From: Oleiphilus messinensis
Lineage (GTDB): Bacteria > Pseudomonadota > Gammaproteobacteria > Pseudomonadales > Oleiphilaceae
NCBI RefSeq assembly: GCF_002162375.1
Contig: NZ_CP021425.1
Location: 1,051,501-1,115,500, forward strand
Length of the DNA: 64,000 nt
Reading direction: 5' to 3'
The translations under genes and the position numbers were made by a program. The first letter of the stretch is position 1, and each line of letters begins with the position of its first letter. Under the pieces are notes generated by a model, which was given only the letters and a program-made list of their open reading frames with translations, was not told where the DNA came from and searched no databases. This document shows positions 44,842 to 53,890 of this stretch, piece after piece.

Positions 44842-46857
44842 ATGGCGGGTACAATTCAATCTCTGGGAGAGCGGCTCACGCTCAGAACTGCTTTGCTCAC
44901 TTCAATTGGCGTTTTGCTCGTCATGTTTTTAGTGGGAAATCTGGTACTCAATCTGGTCAGTGCCCGACATGCTCTGCAAAAGCAAATGAGTGATGTGGTG
45001 CAGGATACTGCGACGGCTTTGGCATTGAGTGTAGCCCAGCCGCTTGGAGAAGGGGATGAAGTCAAGGCGGCAACACTCCTGGAAGCGGTGTATGACCGAG
45101 GTTTTTTTGAACATGTCATTCTCTGGAATGCTGCAGGAGAGGCCCGTCTCGTCAAACATGACGCACGGCGCTCTGAGATGGTACCGGATTGGTTTGCCGG
45201 TTTGTTGTCCTTCGATCCTCCCGCGGGCCAGACCGATGTTGTAAGCGGTTGGAAAGTCCTGGGCGCGGTATCTGTTAAGGCCTCGGAAGCGCAAGCTATG
45301 GAGCAGCTTTGGTGGACATTTAAAGTTGAGGTTGCCTGGTTTTCTTTTGCTTTACTGCTTGTGGTTGTGGCATTGATGGCGATTGTAAACAGCCTCCTCA
45401 GGCCCCTTGAGTCGCTGACGGGCCTGGCCGATGCCATCAAGCAAAGAGATTTCAGCAAACGCATAGCCGAAGTCGGCGTTGTTGAATTACGTATGCTGTG
45501 TTCGGCGATGAACGGGATGGCCGAAAAGCTGGATGACATTTTCAGTGAGCAGGTGGAGCAGATTGAAGGTCTCCGGCAGGCATTGCATTTTGACCCTTTA
45601 ACAGGATTACTGCTGCGGGACGAGTTTGATCGCCGCTTAACGGCAAGGTTGCACTCCCGTGACGAGGTGGTCGCGGGTAACATCCTGTTGCTTCAGGTGA
45701 AAGATTTTGCCAATTACAACCACCAATTCGGACGTGAAGCGGGGGATCGATTGATTCAGCGGGTTGCAGATATTGTGCAGCTTCGATCCTGTAAAACCGA
45801 AGGTGCGATCCTGGCCCGACGCAGCGGCGCAGACTTTGCGGTGTACCTTCCGGGTATGCCTGATGATGACGCCAATCGGCTTGCAGAAGCCATTATTCAG
45901 AATGTCTCATCGCTTGCAGAATTCAGAGAGTGGTGTCGGCATGATGTAATTAATGCGGGTCTGGTTGCTGTCGAGAGTGGCGAAGACCTTGCTGAAGCGT
46001 TATCCAATGCGGACTTTGCGCTCCGCTCAGCCCAGAAACAGGGCAATCATGGCTGGCAACGGTTTTTTGAAGCATCCAATCAGCAGCCTGAAGTGTTGGC
46101 ACAGCAGGCCTATGAATGGCAAAGCATGCTTTCGGATTATATTGCCAGAGAGCACGTCGCCCTGCATTTTCAAGGTGTATTTTCAAAATCCGGGAGCGTA
46201 CTCTATTACAAGGCGCTGGCGCGGATGGAGATTAATGATAAGTTAACCGAAGCCGCCGTATTTCTGCCGATGGTGGATCGCTTTGATTTGCATACCGAGT
46301 TCGACAAATTGATTGTTCGAAAAGTAATTCAGGTGCTGGATGAGCATCTGCACTACGGTGCTCGAGTCGGTCTTACGTTATCCACACGCTCGTTACTTGA
46401 AGAGTCCTTTGTGCAATGGCTGGTGGACGAAATTGAGCGTCACCCTGCAGCGGCTCATTGCATGCTGCTGGAAATACCTGAATTTGTGCTTCAACGGGAT
46501 GAGTCTGCCTTTTCCCGCTTGATGAAATTATCCGTTCACAGTGGCGTAGAACTGGTTATTGACCGCTTTGGTGCGGCAGCGTTGCCCTTTTCCTACTTAC
46601 ACCGCTGGCATCCGAAATGGATCAAGCTTGATCGCCATTTTATTGAAAATATCAAGATCAGTAAGGAACACCAGTTTTATATTCGTGCAATCTCTCAGGT
46701 TGCCCATAGTCAGGGGGTTCGGGTTTTGGCTTATGGCTTGGAAGATCAATCCGAGTGGACGCTTTTGCAGAACCTGGGGGTTGATGCGGGGGCTGGATTT
46801 GGTTTGCAAGGCGTGATAGAACATATTGATCTGAATGAACATGGTTTTAATCTCTGA
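44842..46857 (+). CDS. LapD-like cyclic-di-GMP receptor with degenerate GGDEF and EAL domains
   Basis: This 671-residue inner-membrane protein has TM1 (about 17-38), a periplasmic LapD/MoxY-N-like domain (about 40-160), TM2 (about 163-185), HAMP (about 187-238), GGDEF-like (about 245-400) and EAL-like (about 425-665) domains. The GGDEF motif is replaced by RSGADF and the EAL motif by KAL (YYKALARME), so neither activity is expected. LapD receptors bind c-di-GMP in the EAL domain and sequester the periplasmic protease LapG, keeping a surface adhesin attached. No lapG or adhesin gene is in the window. It is next to a diguanylate cyclase and a DUF2333 gene. Confidence 0.88.
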   Translation: MAGTIQSLGERLTLRTALLTSIGVLLVMFLVGNLVLNLVSARHALQKQMSDVVQDTATALALSVAQPLGEGDEVKAATLLEAVYDRGFFEHVILWNAAGEARLVKHDARRSEMVPDWFAGLLSFDPPAGQTDVVSGWKVLGAVSVKASEAQAMEQLWWTFKVEVAWFSFALLLVVVALMAIVNSLLRPLESLTGLADAIKQRDFSKRIAEVGVVELRMLCSAMNGMAEKLDDIFSEQVEQIEGLRQALHFDPLTGLLLRDEFDRRLTARLHSRDEVVAGNILLLQVKDFANYNHQFGREAGDRLIQRVADIVQLRSCKTEGAILARRSGADFAVYLPGMPDDDANRLAEAIIQNVSSLAEFREWCRHDVINAGLVAVESGEDLAEALSNADFALRSAQKQGNHGWQRFFEASNQQPEVLAQQAYEWQSMLSDYIAREHVALHFQGVFSKSGSVLYYKALARMEINDKLTEAAVFLPMVDRFDLHTEFDKLIVRKVIQVLDEHLHYGARVGLTLSTRSLLEESFVQWLVDEIERHPAAAHCMLLEIPEFVLQRDESAFSRLMKLSVHSGVELVIDRFGAAALPFSYLHRWHPKWIKLDRHFIENIKISKEHQFYIRAISQVAHSQGVRVLAYGLEDQSEWTLLQNLGVDAGAGFGLQGVIEHIDLNEHGFNL

Positions 46858-46970
46858 GCAATATCTTTGTGTCTAAATAGAGCTTTTATACCAATTGGTG
46901 ATTGGCAGCCAATGGGTAAAAAGGAGCACGAAAAATGGGCAACGAGTATATTGTTTGTCTTGTCTGGTAA

Positions 46971-46980
46971 CGGAAGGAGG
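46971..46980 (+). promoter_or_regulatory. Strong Shine-Dalgarno deciding the DUF2333 start
   Basis: CGGAAGGAGG ends 4 bases before GTG 46985 and 7 bases before TTG 46988. It marks the true start far inside the longest open frame (46895), whose first 30 codons have no family character. Confidence 0.7.
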
Positions 46981-46984
46981 GTGT

Positions 46985-47980
46985 GTGTTGGCAAAAGGTA
47001 TTGGAATTGGGGTTGGCATTTATTTAATCATCGCTTTGATCGTCGGCTGGTATTGGAGTTTTGAACCAGAAGAATTCGAAGTAGAATCCCGGGCCACGAG
47101 TATCAGTCGAGATCTGGGCGTGCAGGTTGCCGAACCAACGAAAATTGTTGGCGTAACGACTACTGCAACGTTGATTGCGGTTGCATCAGAAATGTTGAAC
47201 AAATCCGGTGGCTACATCAGTAACGACTATTTTCCGCCGGGGTTATGGCTAGACAACATCAAAAACTGGGAGTTTGGCGTGCTCGTACAAGTGCGAGACC
47301 TGTCCCGTGCAATGCGTCAGGATATGAGTCGCTCCCAAAGTCAGTCCATCGAAGATAATGACCTGAAGATTGCAGAGCCCCAGTTCAGTTTCGATAACAA
47401 GAGCTGGGCCATTCCGGCAACGGAGAGTGAATATCGTCGCGGGATCAAGGCGCTTGAGAGTTACCTTGTGCGCTTGTCTGATCGCAGAAATTCCCATGCC
47501 CAGTTTTATGCCCGGGCAGATAACTTGCGGAATTGGCTGAAGAATGTCGAGACCCGTTTGGGTAGTCTTTCTCAACGGCTCAGTGAGAGCGTGGGCAAAC
47601 AGCAGTTGAATATCGATCTGGCTGGTGATCCGTCCGCGAAGCAATCAACCGAAGGTGAAGCCTATCAGGAGTTAAAAACGTCCTGGTTCGAGATTGACGA
47701 TATTTTTTATGAAGCGCGTGGCACCGCCTGGGCTCTGATCCATATTCTTAAAGCCATTGAAGTGGACTTCAAACAGGTCTTGATCGACAAAAATGCCCTC
47801 GTGAGTCTGCAACAGATCGTATTGGAGCTGGAAGCAACCCAGGAGGCGGTGTGGAGTCCAATGATATTGAACGGCAGTGGTTTCGGCATGTTGGCTAACC
47901 ACTCTCTGACAATGGCGTCGTATATTTCTCGAGCGAACGCGGCAATTATTGACTTACGCAGTTTATTGCAGCAAGGTTGA
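46985..47980 (+). CDS. DUF2333 family inner-membrane protein
   Basis: This protein of about 331 residues has one N-terminal membrane helix (GIGIGVGIYLIIALIVGWYW, about 5-24) followed by a soluble periplasmic part. The conserved blocks GYISNDYFPPGLWLDNIKNWEFGVLVQVRDLSRAMR (in parts, about 78-113) and DDIFYEARGTAWALIHILKAIEVDF (in parts) match DUF2333, a Pseudomonas-type family of unknown function. The start is GTG at 46985 or TTG at 46988, set by AGGAGG. It follows the LapD-like gene by about 130 bp and ends at a strong terminator. Confidence 0.88.
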   Translation: MLAKGIGIGVGIYLIIALIVGWYWSFEPEEFEVESRATSISRDLGVQVAEPTKIVGVTTTATLIAVASEMLNKSGGYISNDYFPPGLWLDNIKNWEFGVLVQVRDLSRAMRQDMSRSQSQSIEDNDLKIAEPQFSFDNKSWAIPATESEYRRGIKALESYLVRLSDRRNSHAQFYARADNLRNWLKNVETRLGSLSQRLSESVGKQQLNIDLAGDPSAKQSTEGEAYQELKTSWFEIDDIFYEARGTAWALIHILKAIEVDFKQVLIDKNALVSLQQIVLELEATQEAVWSPMILNGSGFGMLANHSLTMASYISRANAAIIDLRSLLQQG

Positions 47981-48021
47981 TTTGGGAGTGATCTGGAAAT
48001 CAATCAGGTTCATACCATAAC

Positions 48022-48050
48022 AAAAAAGGCGCTGTTACAGCGCCTTTTTT
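48022..48050. terminator. Bidirectional intrinsic terminator between DUF2333 and ppa
   Basis: AAAAAAGGCGCTG, loop TTA, CAGCGCCTTTTTT: a perfect 13-bp stem with A-run and T-run on both sides. It works for either strand and serves the convergent DUF2333 and ppa genes. Confidence 0.95.
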
Positions 48051-48080
48051 GTTGATCTAATCTTGACCGTTTAATCGAGA

Positions 48081-48611
48081 TTAGTCTTTGTTGTATGCTG
48101 CAATCGCTCCAACGATGGCACGACGTGCGGCATCAGCGTTATCCCAGCCTTGTACTTTCACCCACTTGCCAGTTTCGAGGTCTTTGTAGTTCTCGAAGAA
48201 GTGTTTGATCTGCTCAACCAGCAATTTTGGCAGGTCTTCAATTTCTTTCACGTCATGGTACAGCGTAGTCAGCTTGTCGTGAGGAACGGCAAGCAGTTTG
48301 GCGTCTTCACCTGCTTCGTCTTCCATATTCAGAACGCCAATTGGTCGGCAGCGGATCACTGATCCTGGTGCAACCGGGTATGGTGTTACAACCAAAACAT
48401 CCAATGGATCACCGTCATCCGCTAATGTGTGCGGGATGAAGCCATAGTTCGCTGGGTAGAACATCGGAGTAGCCATGAATCGGTCAACCAGAACCGCACC
48501 CATGTCTTTGTCAATTTCGTACTTGATCGGACTACTGTTGGCTGGGATTTCAATCGCCACATAAATGTCTTCTGGTGCGTCTTTGCCCGCAGGGATGTTA
48601 TCGAAGTTCAT
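48081..48611 (-). CDS. ppa: Inorganic pyrophosphatase
   Basis: This 176-residue family I pyrophosphatase hydrolyses PPi made by biosynthesis. The metal-binding run [10 protein letters not shown] is at about 65-74, [13 protein letters not shown] is just before it, and [16 protein letters not shown] (about 20-35) holds substrate residues. The ATG at 48611 (MNFDNIPAG) matches the family N-terminus; an in-frame ATG at 48629 adds six residues. It stands alone, with a terminator downstream. Confidence 0.96.
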   Translation of the reverse strand: MNFDNIPAGKDAPEDIYVAIEIPANSSPIKYEIDKDMGAVLVDRFMATPMFYPANYGFIPHTLADDGDPLDVLVVTPYPVAPGSVIRCRPIGVLNMEDEAGEDAKLLAVPHDKLTTLYHDVKEIEDLPKLLVEQIKHFFENYKDLETGKWVKVQGWDNADAARRAIVGAIAAYNKD

Positions 48612-48720
48612 AGTCCTCTCGTCTCTCAACTCGGTAATGTTAATAAAAGATTGTATTCAAGGGGGCCGATTATAAGGGAAGGTCTGTGCAAATGACAGAC
48701 CTTAGCGGTGTATGAGGTGT

Positions 48721-49881
48721 TCAAAGCTTGAGCTGTTTAGCGATCAACTCTTTCATCACTTCAGTCGTGCCACCCCCGATTGCCAGAATTCGGGCATCTC
48801 TGGACAGACGGTCGACGACGGATTCTCGCATGTATCCCATACCGCCAAATATTTGTACGGCTTCACGGGTCACGCTTTCGGCGATTTGGGTCGAAAAATT
48901 CTTAGCCATGGCAACCTGCTCAATCGGCGCGGTGCCATTTTGAATCTTTTCTGCCACCTGATAGCAGTATTCTTTTGCAATATCGACTTGAGTCGCCATA
49001 TCGACCAGCTTGTGACGTGTTACCTGGAAGCCCATAATTTCACGACCAAATGCTTTGCGTTGTTTGGCATAATCCCGTGCCGCTTCATAGGCAATTTCTG
49101 CCGTCATATACGCCATTGCACTCAGCGCCAAACGTTCCCGCAGGAAGTTTTGCATAATAATGATAAAGCCTGCGTTTTCCCCGCCGATCAGGTTTTGTTC
49201 GGGAACTTTACAGTCATCGAAAGACAGTTCTGCTGTATCACTGGCCCACCAACCGGTTTTTTTCAGTGATTTACTGACCTGAAAGCCAGGGGTGCCTTTT
49301 TCAATGAGAAGCAAGCTGATTCCGGTGTAGCCGGGGCCACCTGTGCGGACTGCAACCGTGTAGTAATCTGCTCGGACACCACTGGTTATGAACATTTTAT
49401 TGCCCGTAACGTGGTAAAAACCGTCTTTCTTAACTGCCCGGGTTTGAATGTTGGCGACATCAGAGCCCGCACCCGGTTCGGTGATAGCCAGGGCTGCAAT
49501 CTTCTCGCCCCGGAGCACTTCCGGTACAACTTTTTCCTGAATCTCCGGTTTTGCCCAATTCACAATGGGAGGTAGTGCAATATCATGTGAAAACAAACTT
49601 GCCATCAAACCACCAGAAGTACAGCGCATCATCTCTTCGCTGGCTGCCAGCTTCATAAACACATCGTTTTCCCCCGTACCGCCGAATCGCTCAGGATAGC
49701 CAATGCCCAATAAGCCAGCTTCACCGGCAAGGCGATAGATTTCCCGTGGAAATTCGCCTTGCTCTTCCCAATCCTGAATGTGGGGTAACAGGTGGCGTTT
49801 TACAAACTCGGAGGCCGTGAGGCGAACTTGTTGGTGCAAATCAGTAAACCGGGTACCCGATTGTGTAGAAGGCATTGACAT
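48721..49881 (-). CDS. Acyl-CoA dehydrogenase, long-chain (LCAD-like)
   Basis: This 386-residue FAD enzyme dehydrogenates acyl-CoA at carbons 2-3. ALAITEPGAGSDVA (about 126-139) and QIFGGMGYMRES (about 342) are family signatures. At the usual catalytic position of short/medium-chain enzymes the sequence is IGGGT, without Glu. A Glu in the helix-G segment TAEIAYEAARDYAKQRKAFG (about 240-260) aligns with the catalytic Glu of LCAD/IVD-type enzymes. The C-terminal EVMKELIAKQL also resembles LCAD. A perfect 7-4-7 inverted repeat lies about 60 bp upstream. It is probably a fatty or branched acid degradation enzyme without partners here. Confidence 0.93.
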   Translation of the reverse strand: MSMPSTQSGTRFTDLHQQVRLTASEFVKRHLLPHIQDWEEQGEFPREIYRLAGEAGLLGIGYPERFGGTGENDVFMKLAASEEMMRCTSGGLMASLFSHDIALPPIVNWAKPEIQEKVVPEVLRGEKIAALAITEPGAGSDVANIQTRAVKKDGFYHVTGNKMFITSGVRADYYTVAVRTGGPGYTGISLLLIEKGTPGFQVSKSLKKTGWWASDTAELSFDDCKVPEQNLIGGENAGFIIIMQNFLRERLALSAMAYMTAEIAYEAARDYAKQRKAFGREIMGFQVTRHKLVDMATQVDIAKEYCYQVAEKIQNGTAPIEQVAMAKNFSTQIAESVTREAVQIFGGMGYMRESVVDRLSRDARILAIGGGTTEVMKELIAKQLKL

Positions 49882-49941
49882 AGCGTGGAATCCATCTCGT
49901 TGTATATTATTTGATGGATCAATAGTGCCTTATTTTGTTTT

Positions 49942-49959
49942 ACCAAGCAAGCGCTTGGT
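49942..49959. promoter_or_regulatory. Perfect 7-4-7 inverted repeat upstream of the acyl-CoA dehydrogenase, candidate operator
   Basis: ACCAAGC-AAGC-GCTTGGT, containing the 10-bp palindrome CAAGCGCTTG (49948-49957). It begins about 60 bp upstream of the acyl-CoA dehydrogenase start, in the promoter zone. The size and symmetry suit a TetR-type repressor such as those controlling acyl-CoA genes; the regulator gene is not nearby. Confidence 0.5.
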
Positions 49960-50052
49960 TGTTGTGGGTCAGATCTAGGTAGTCCCGATTGGTTGGATCA
50001 GTTAATTGATTTATCGACGCTTATTTTTCCCTGAAGGGGAAACGTCATCGAG

Positions 50053-50072
50053 CCGGTGGTTTCAACCACCGG
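50053..50072. terminator. Hairpin downstream of the acyltransferase gene
   Basis: CCGGTGGTT (50053-50061), loop TC, AACCACCGG (50064-50072): a perfect 9-bp stem 62 bp after the acyltransferase stop, with a second small hairpin TTTCCC/GGGAAA near 50027-50042. No T-run follows on the minus strand. Confidence 0.45.
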
Positions 50073-50133
50073 ATAGATAGTCGATAACAGAGCAGATTGG
50101 AATATGAGGGAAAAATCTTTTCGTATCAGGCAG

Positions 50134-50934
50134 TCATTTGCGCTTGTTTAAATACGATATCTTGCCTGCCAGTACTTTGTGGTAGCTCCGGTTGAGGCGG
50201 GAGCGATCAATTTTTGATTGTCGGTGGTGTTCTGCTGCATCAACCAGGGCTGAGATTTTGTCTCGAATCATGCCGTTGGTTTCACGGAGTGACGATTCCG
50301 TTTCCAGTGCTTTTTGTTCCAGGCGAATCGGGGTGCCGATATTAAAGACGACTTTTGTCGGACGGAATATGGGAATCTTGGGCAGGAGTAGGAAATCGAA
50401 ATCCGGATTGACCGGTTTCATGATTTTTTTCTCCAGAAAACGGTTGTGAGTTACCATCCAGGGGATTGATTCGTCAATGCCGTGAAAGCCAATCGGGATG
50501 ATTGGAATATTGCGCTCGGAAAGCATGCGCAAATAGCCAGTGTGGAAGTGGTTCATCCGGTTGCGCACATCGGTGGCATCAATGCCTTCAGGCATGATCA
50601 GGATTGTCTTCCCTTCGCTCAATAACTGTTGACCAGTTTGAATCGAGGCGGTTTCACAACCGAGTTGCCGGAACCAATAGCGTGCAGGTCCTTCTGAAAA
50701 CCCCTTCCAGACCATTGTTCTCAAGTTCAGATCGGGAAAACGACGCAGTAAATGGCTGCCCAGCAGATAGCATTCCAAAGCAAAAAATGCCGTGTGATTC
50801 ATGACCAGCATGGCTTGTTCATTTCGGAGCAGAGCCAGGTGCTCATCATTCATAAATTCGAGTTGAAAGTAATATTTTGAGAGCGCATCAAGCGTATGAG
50901 GCACTTTCAGTTTGACCAAAGAATCCCGTAGCAC
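50134..50934 (-). CDS. PlsC-like (LPLAT) acyltransferase with atypical active-site motif
   Basis: This 266-residue protein has LPLAT-like blocks: NHTAFFALECYLLG (about 46-59) in the place of the NHxxxxD catalytic motif, and MPEGIDATD (about 113) in the place of the FPEGTR motif. IPIIPIGFHGIDE and FNIGTPIRLE also fit. The expected Asp four residues after the His is Ala, so either a Glu three residues later serves instead or activity is lost. Members transfer fatty acyl groups to glycerol or other acceptors at the membrane. The start at 50934 is ATG or an equivalent start codon (MLRDSLVKL). The acceptor is unknown. Confidence 0.75.
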   Translation of the reverse strand: MLRDSLVKLKVPHTLDALSKYYFQLEFMNDEHLALLRNEQAMLVMNHTAFFALECYLLGSHLLRRFPDLNLRTMVWKGFSEGPARYWFRQLGCETASIQTGQQLLSEGKTILIMPEGIDATDVRNRMNHFHTGYLRMLSERNIPIIPIGFHGIDESIPWMVTHNRFLEKKIMKPVNPDFDFLLLPKIPIFRPTKVVFNIGTPIRLEQKALETESSLRETNGMIRDKISALVDAAEHHRQSKIDRSRLNRSYHKVLAGKISYLNKRK

Positions 50935-51081
50935 GTTTTGACCCTTGCAATTATGTAATAATCGTTATCGTTTTATCGGTATGTCTGACAGCATATATAT
51001 AGAGGCTGATCGCTGCGTTGAACTGAACAAGCGGATCAGCCTTTGCGGGTCAAATGGGAGAGTTTGCGCGGCGGAACCTTG

Positions 51082-51756
51082 TTATCTCGGTTCCAGTCGT
51101 TCGATACCGTCTGCCGTGCCCAGAAGCACAATGTCCGCAGGGCGGCACGCAAACAGGCCGTTCGTCACGACACCAACAAGCTGGTTGATATCTCGCTCCA
51201 GTTGTTTTGGGGCCGTGATGTCCATGTTGAATACGTCGAGGATAATGTTGCCATTATCTGTCGTAAACCCTTCTCGATAGACCGGATCCCCGCCCAGTTT
51301 GACCAGTTCCCTCGCAACGTAGCTGCGCGCCATGGGGATTACCTCGACTGGCAGTGGGAAGGCACCCAGTATATCGACTTTTTTGCTTTGGTCTGCGATG
51401 CAGATAAACTTTTTAGCAACCGCCGCAACGATTTTTTCCCGAGTGAGTGCGCCACCACCGCCTTTGATGAGTTCTAGGTGGTGATTGGTTTCGTCAGCAC
51501 CATCGATGTAATATTCCATGCCCGCGACGGAATTAAGGTCATAAACTGGAATGCCATGCTTTTTGAGCCTTTCTGCTGTGGCGTTGGAACTGGCAACCGC
51601 GCCATCAAACTCATTCTTGATGCGCGCCAATTCATCGATAAAAAAGTTTGCTGTGGAACCGGTACCGATGCCAATAATGCTGTCACTTTCCAGATGGGGT
51701 TCGATTTCTGCGATGGCCGCTTTGGCAACAGCTTGTTTAAGTTGGTCTTGATTCAT
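51082..51756 (-). CDS. rpiA: Ribose-5-phosphate isomerase A
   Basis: This 224-residue enzyme interconverts ribose 5-phosphate and ribulose 5-phosphate. [14 protein letters not shown] (about 29-42), the phosphate loop [28 protein letters not shown] (in parts, about 83-110) and [12 protein letters not shown] (about 117) are RpiA motifs; the catalytic Glu and Lys lie in these regions. It is divergent from ilvA over a 113-bp spacer, a pairing seen in Pseudomonas. Confidence 0.97.
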   Translation of the reverse strand: MNQDQLKQAVAKAAIAEIEPHLESDSIIGIGTGSTANFFIDELARIKNEFDGAVASSNATAERLKKHGIPVYDLNSVAGMEYYIDGADETNHHLELIKGGGGALTREKIVAAVAKKFICIADQSKKVDILGAFPLPVEVIPMARSYVARELVKLGGDPVYREGFTTDNGNIILDVFNMDITAPKQLERDINQLVGVVTNGLFACRPADIVLLGTADGIERLEPR

Positions 51757-51869
51757 GGTTATCTCATCTGGTTGAATTACGCGGTTGATTTCAAATTAAG
51801 TAATACTATTGTTAGGCTATGCCGTTCTGGAAAACGGAAATGCCGATTTGACGTAGGATTTTATCCATT

Positions 51870-53399
51870 ATGCCGCAAAGGTACATAAAAAAAATACTGG
51901 ATGCTCGTGTCTATGATGTTGCTATAGAGACGCCCATCACTCAAGCCCGACTGTTAAGCAAGCGCTTCAATAACAATGTATTACTTAAGCGGGAGGATTT
52001 GCAGCCGGTATTTTCGTTCAAAATACGCGGGGCCTACAACAAAATCGCGCAACTTTCTGATCAGCAGAAAGCGAAGGGGGTCGTGTGTGCATCTGCTGGT
52101 AATCATGCTCAGGGGGTTGCACTCGCAGCCCAAAAGCTGGATATCAAGGCGACCATCGTGATGCCCCAGACTACCCCTGAAATAAAGGTGAATTCTGTCC
52201 GTGATCGAGGCGCGAAAGTTGTGCTCAAGGGGGATGCATTTGATGAGGCGGCTGCCTACGCACAGGATTTAGTGAAAAAGAAAGGCATGATCTACATTCC
52301 ACCTTATGATGATGAGGATGTGATTGCGGGGCAGGGTACGGTAGCCATGGAAATGATGTGGCAACAGACCGCGCCGTTGCATGCGGTATTTGTGCCTGTT
52401 GGTGGCGGTGGTTTGATTGCAGGTGTTGCCGCTTATATCAAATATCTGCGCCCGGAAATAAAAGTAATTGGTGTGGAGCCCGTAGACTCTGCTTGCCTGT
52501 ATCATGCACTGAAAGCCGGTGAGCGGGTTGTCTTGGATGAAGTTGGAATATTTGCTGACGGTGTCGCGGTGCGTCAAATTGGAAAACTACCATTTGAAAT
52601 GGCTCGAGACTATGTTGATGAAGTTATTCGGGTGACGACGGATGAAATCTGTGCGGGCATAAAGGATGTTTTCGATGATACGCGCTCGATTGCAGAGCCT
52701 GCTGGAGCGCTCTCGGTTGCTGGATTAAAGAAATATATCGAGCGGGAGCAGTTGCAGGATGAAAATGTCGTTGCCATAGTGAGTGGCGCGAATATGAATT
52801 TCGACCGGTTGAGATATATCTCCGAGCGGACCGAAATCGGGGAAAAACGGGAAGCGATTCTGGCGGTAACGCTGCCTGAGCGCCCTGGCAGTTACAAGCA
52901 ATTTATTCAGACGCTTGATAAGCGAAACATAACGGAGTTCAATTATCGTTATGCAGATGATCGGGATGCCCATATCTTCGTTGGTGTCCAGCTATCACCC
53001 GGAGGCATTGGTCGTGATGAAGTGATAGATCTGTTACGGGCAAAGGGGTATCCAGTGCTTGATCTGACAGATAATGAAATTGCTAAAAACCATCTTCGAC
53101 ATATGGTAGGCGGGCACACTCGAGGGGCTCGAGATGAAAAAGTATTCCGATTTGAGTTCCCGGAGCGCCCAGGTTCCCTGATGAAGTTTCTGATGTCATT
53201 GGGGGATCGATGGAATATATCGATGTTTCACTACCGAAACCATGGGGCAGCCTATAGCCGGGTTCTGATGGGGGTTCAAGTTGAAGAAAATGATATGGAG
53301 TCGTTTTTAAAAATGTTGGATAAAGTTGGGTTCCGTTATTGGGATGAAACCGAGAATGAAGCCTACAAGCTGTTTTTAGGCAATGGACACGTTGATTAA
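51870..53399 (+). CDS. ilvA: Biosynthetic threonine deaminase
   Basis: This 509-residue PLP enzyme makes 2-oxobutanoate for isoleucine synthesis. The PLP lysine is in VFSFKIRGAYNKI (about 48-60), the phosphate-binding loop is PVGGGGLIAGVA (about 175-186), and CASAGNHAQGVALAA is the Asn-containing loop. Two C-terminal ACT-like regulatory domains (about 325-400 and 420-495), each opening with a PERPGS motif, mark the feedback-regulated biosynthetic type. It is divergent from rpiA. TGACGATTTCGTCA, a small perfect inverted repeat, follows the stop directly. Confidence 0.96.
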   Translation: MPQRYIKKILDARVYDVAIETPITQARLLSKRFNNNVLLKREDLQPVFSFKIRGAYNKIAQLSDQQKAKGVVCASAGNHAQGVALAAQKLDIKATIVMPQTTPEIKVNSVRDRGAKVVLKGDAFDEAAAYAQDLVKKKGMIYIPPYDDEDVIAGQGTVAMEMMWQQTAPLHAVFVPVGGGGLIAGVAAYIKYLRPEIKVIGVEPVDSACLYHALKAGERVVLDEVGIFADGVAVRQIGKLPFEMARDYVDEVIRVTTDEICAGIKDVFDDTRSIAEPAGALSVAGLKKYIEREQLQDENVVAIVSGANMNFDRLRYISERTEIGEKREAILAVTLPERPGSYKQFIQTLDKRNITEFNYRYADDRDAHIFVGVQLSPGGIGRDEVIDLLRAKGYPVLDLTDNEIAKNHLRHMVGGHTRGARDEKVFRFEFPERPGSLMKFLMSLGDRWNISMFHYRNHGAAYSRVLMGVQVEENDMESFLKMLDKVGFRYWDETENEAYKLFLGNGHVD

Positions 53400-53890
53400 T
53401 GACGATTTCGTCACAACAAAGGTGCGGGCTAAGTTGTTTCGGTCAAAATGCAATCCGTTGTAACAGAAAAGTACTTGTAACTCAAAGACACCCATAATAA
53501 TCTTTTACAAAGTTTCAAAATTTAGTTGCATATTGTTAAATAGGAACTAGACTCTCTGTTACGCGCAAATGTTTAATTGTTTTGTTATGTAAATCGTGTA
53601 ACATGCTAAAAAATATAAAAAAATAATAACCGAGAAGTGCGCCTGGTTTTGGATCTTATGTTGGGCTCGACATGCAATGGGCGAACAACAGCGGGATTCT
53701 ATCGGGCGAGTCCGAATAGATGTGTTTTCAGGTCTTCAGGTTGTACTGTTACAAGTGGCGTGCAGATGCCGCTTCGGGTTTGATCTTGCTGCGTGAGAAT
53801 GGTGATGAGCGATTTCTCGACTAAGAACGCAGTTTAAGTGTGGGAGTAACGGGCCAAAACTGGGGAAAAGTCATGAATACGGGGGATGTA
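53400..53890. other. 491-bp spacer after ilvA, AT-rich, possible promoter or leader
   Basis: After the short inverted repeat at 53400-53413 the region becomes AT-rich (53500-53630), including an A-tract AAAAAATATAAAAAAATAATAA at about 53607-53629. TTGTTT (53577) and TAACAT (53599) with 16-bp spacing are a weak promoter candidate. From 53640 to 53840 the composition returns to normal, with no convincing frame. A small RNA or a long 5' leader of the downstream small protein would fit; neither is proven. Confidence 0.35.

Noticed and set aside
44856-45683. Minus-strand frame (275 codons) opposite the LapD-like gene
   Set aside because: It is Ser/Arg-rich antisense to conserved domains; no start signal or motif.
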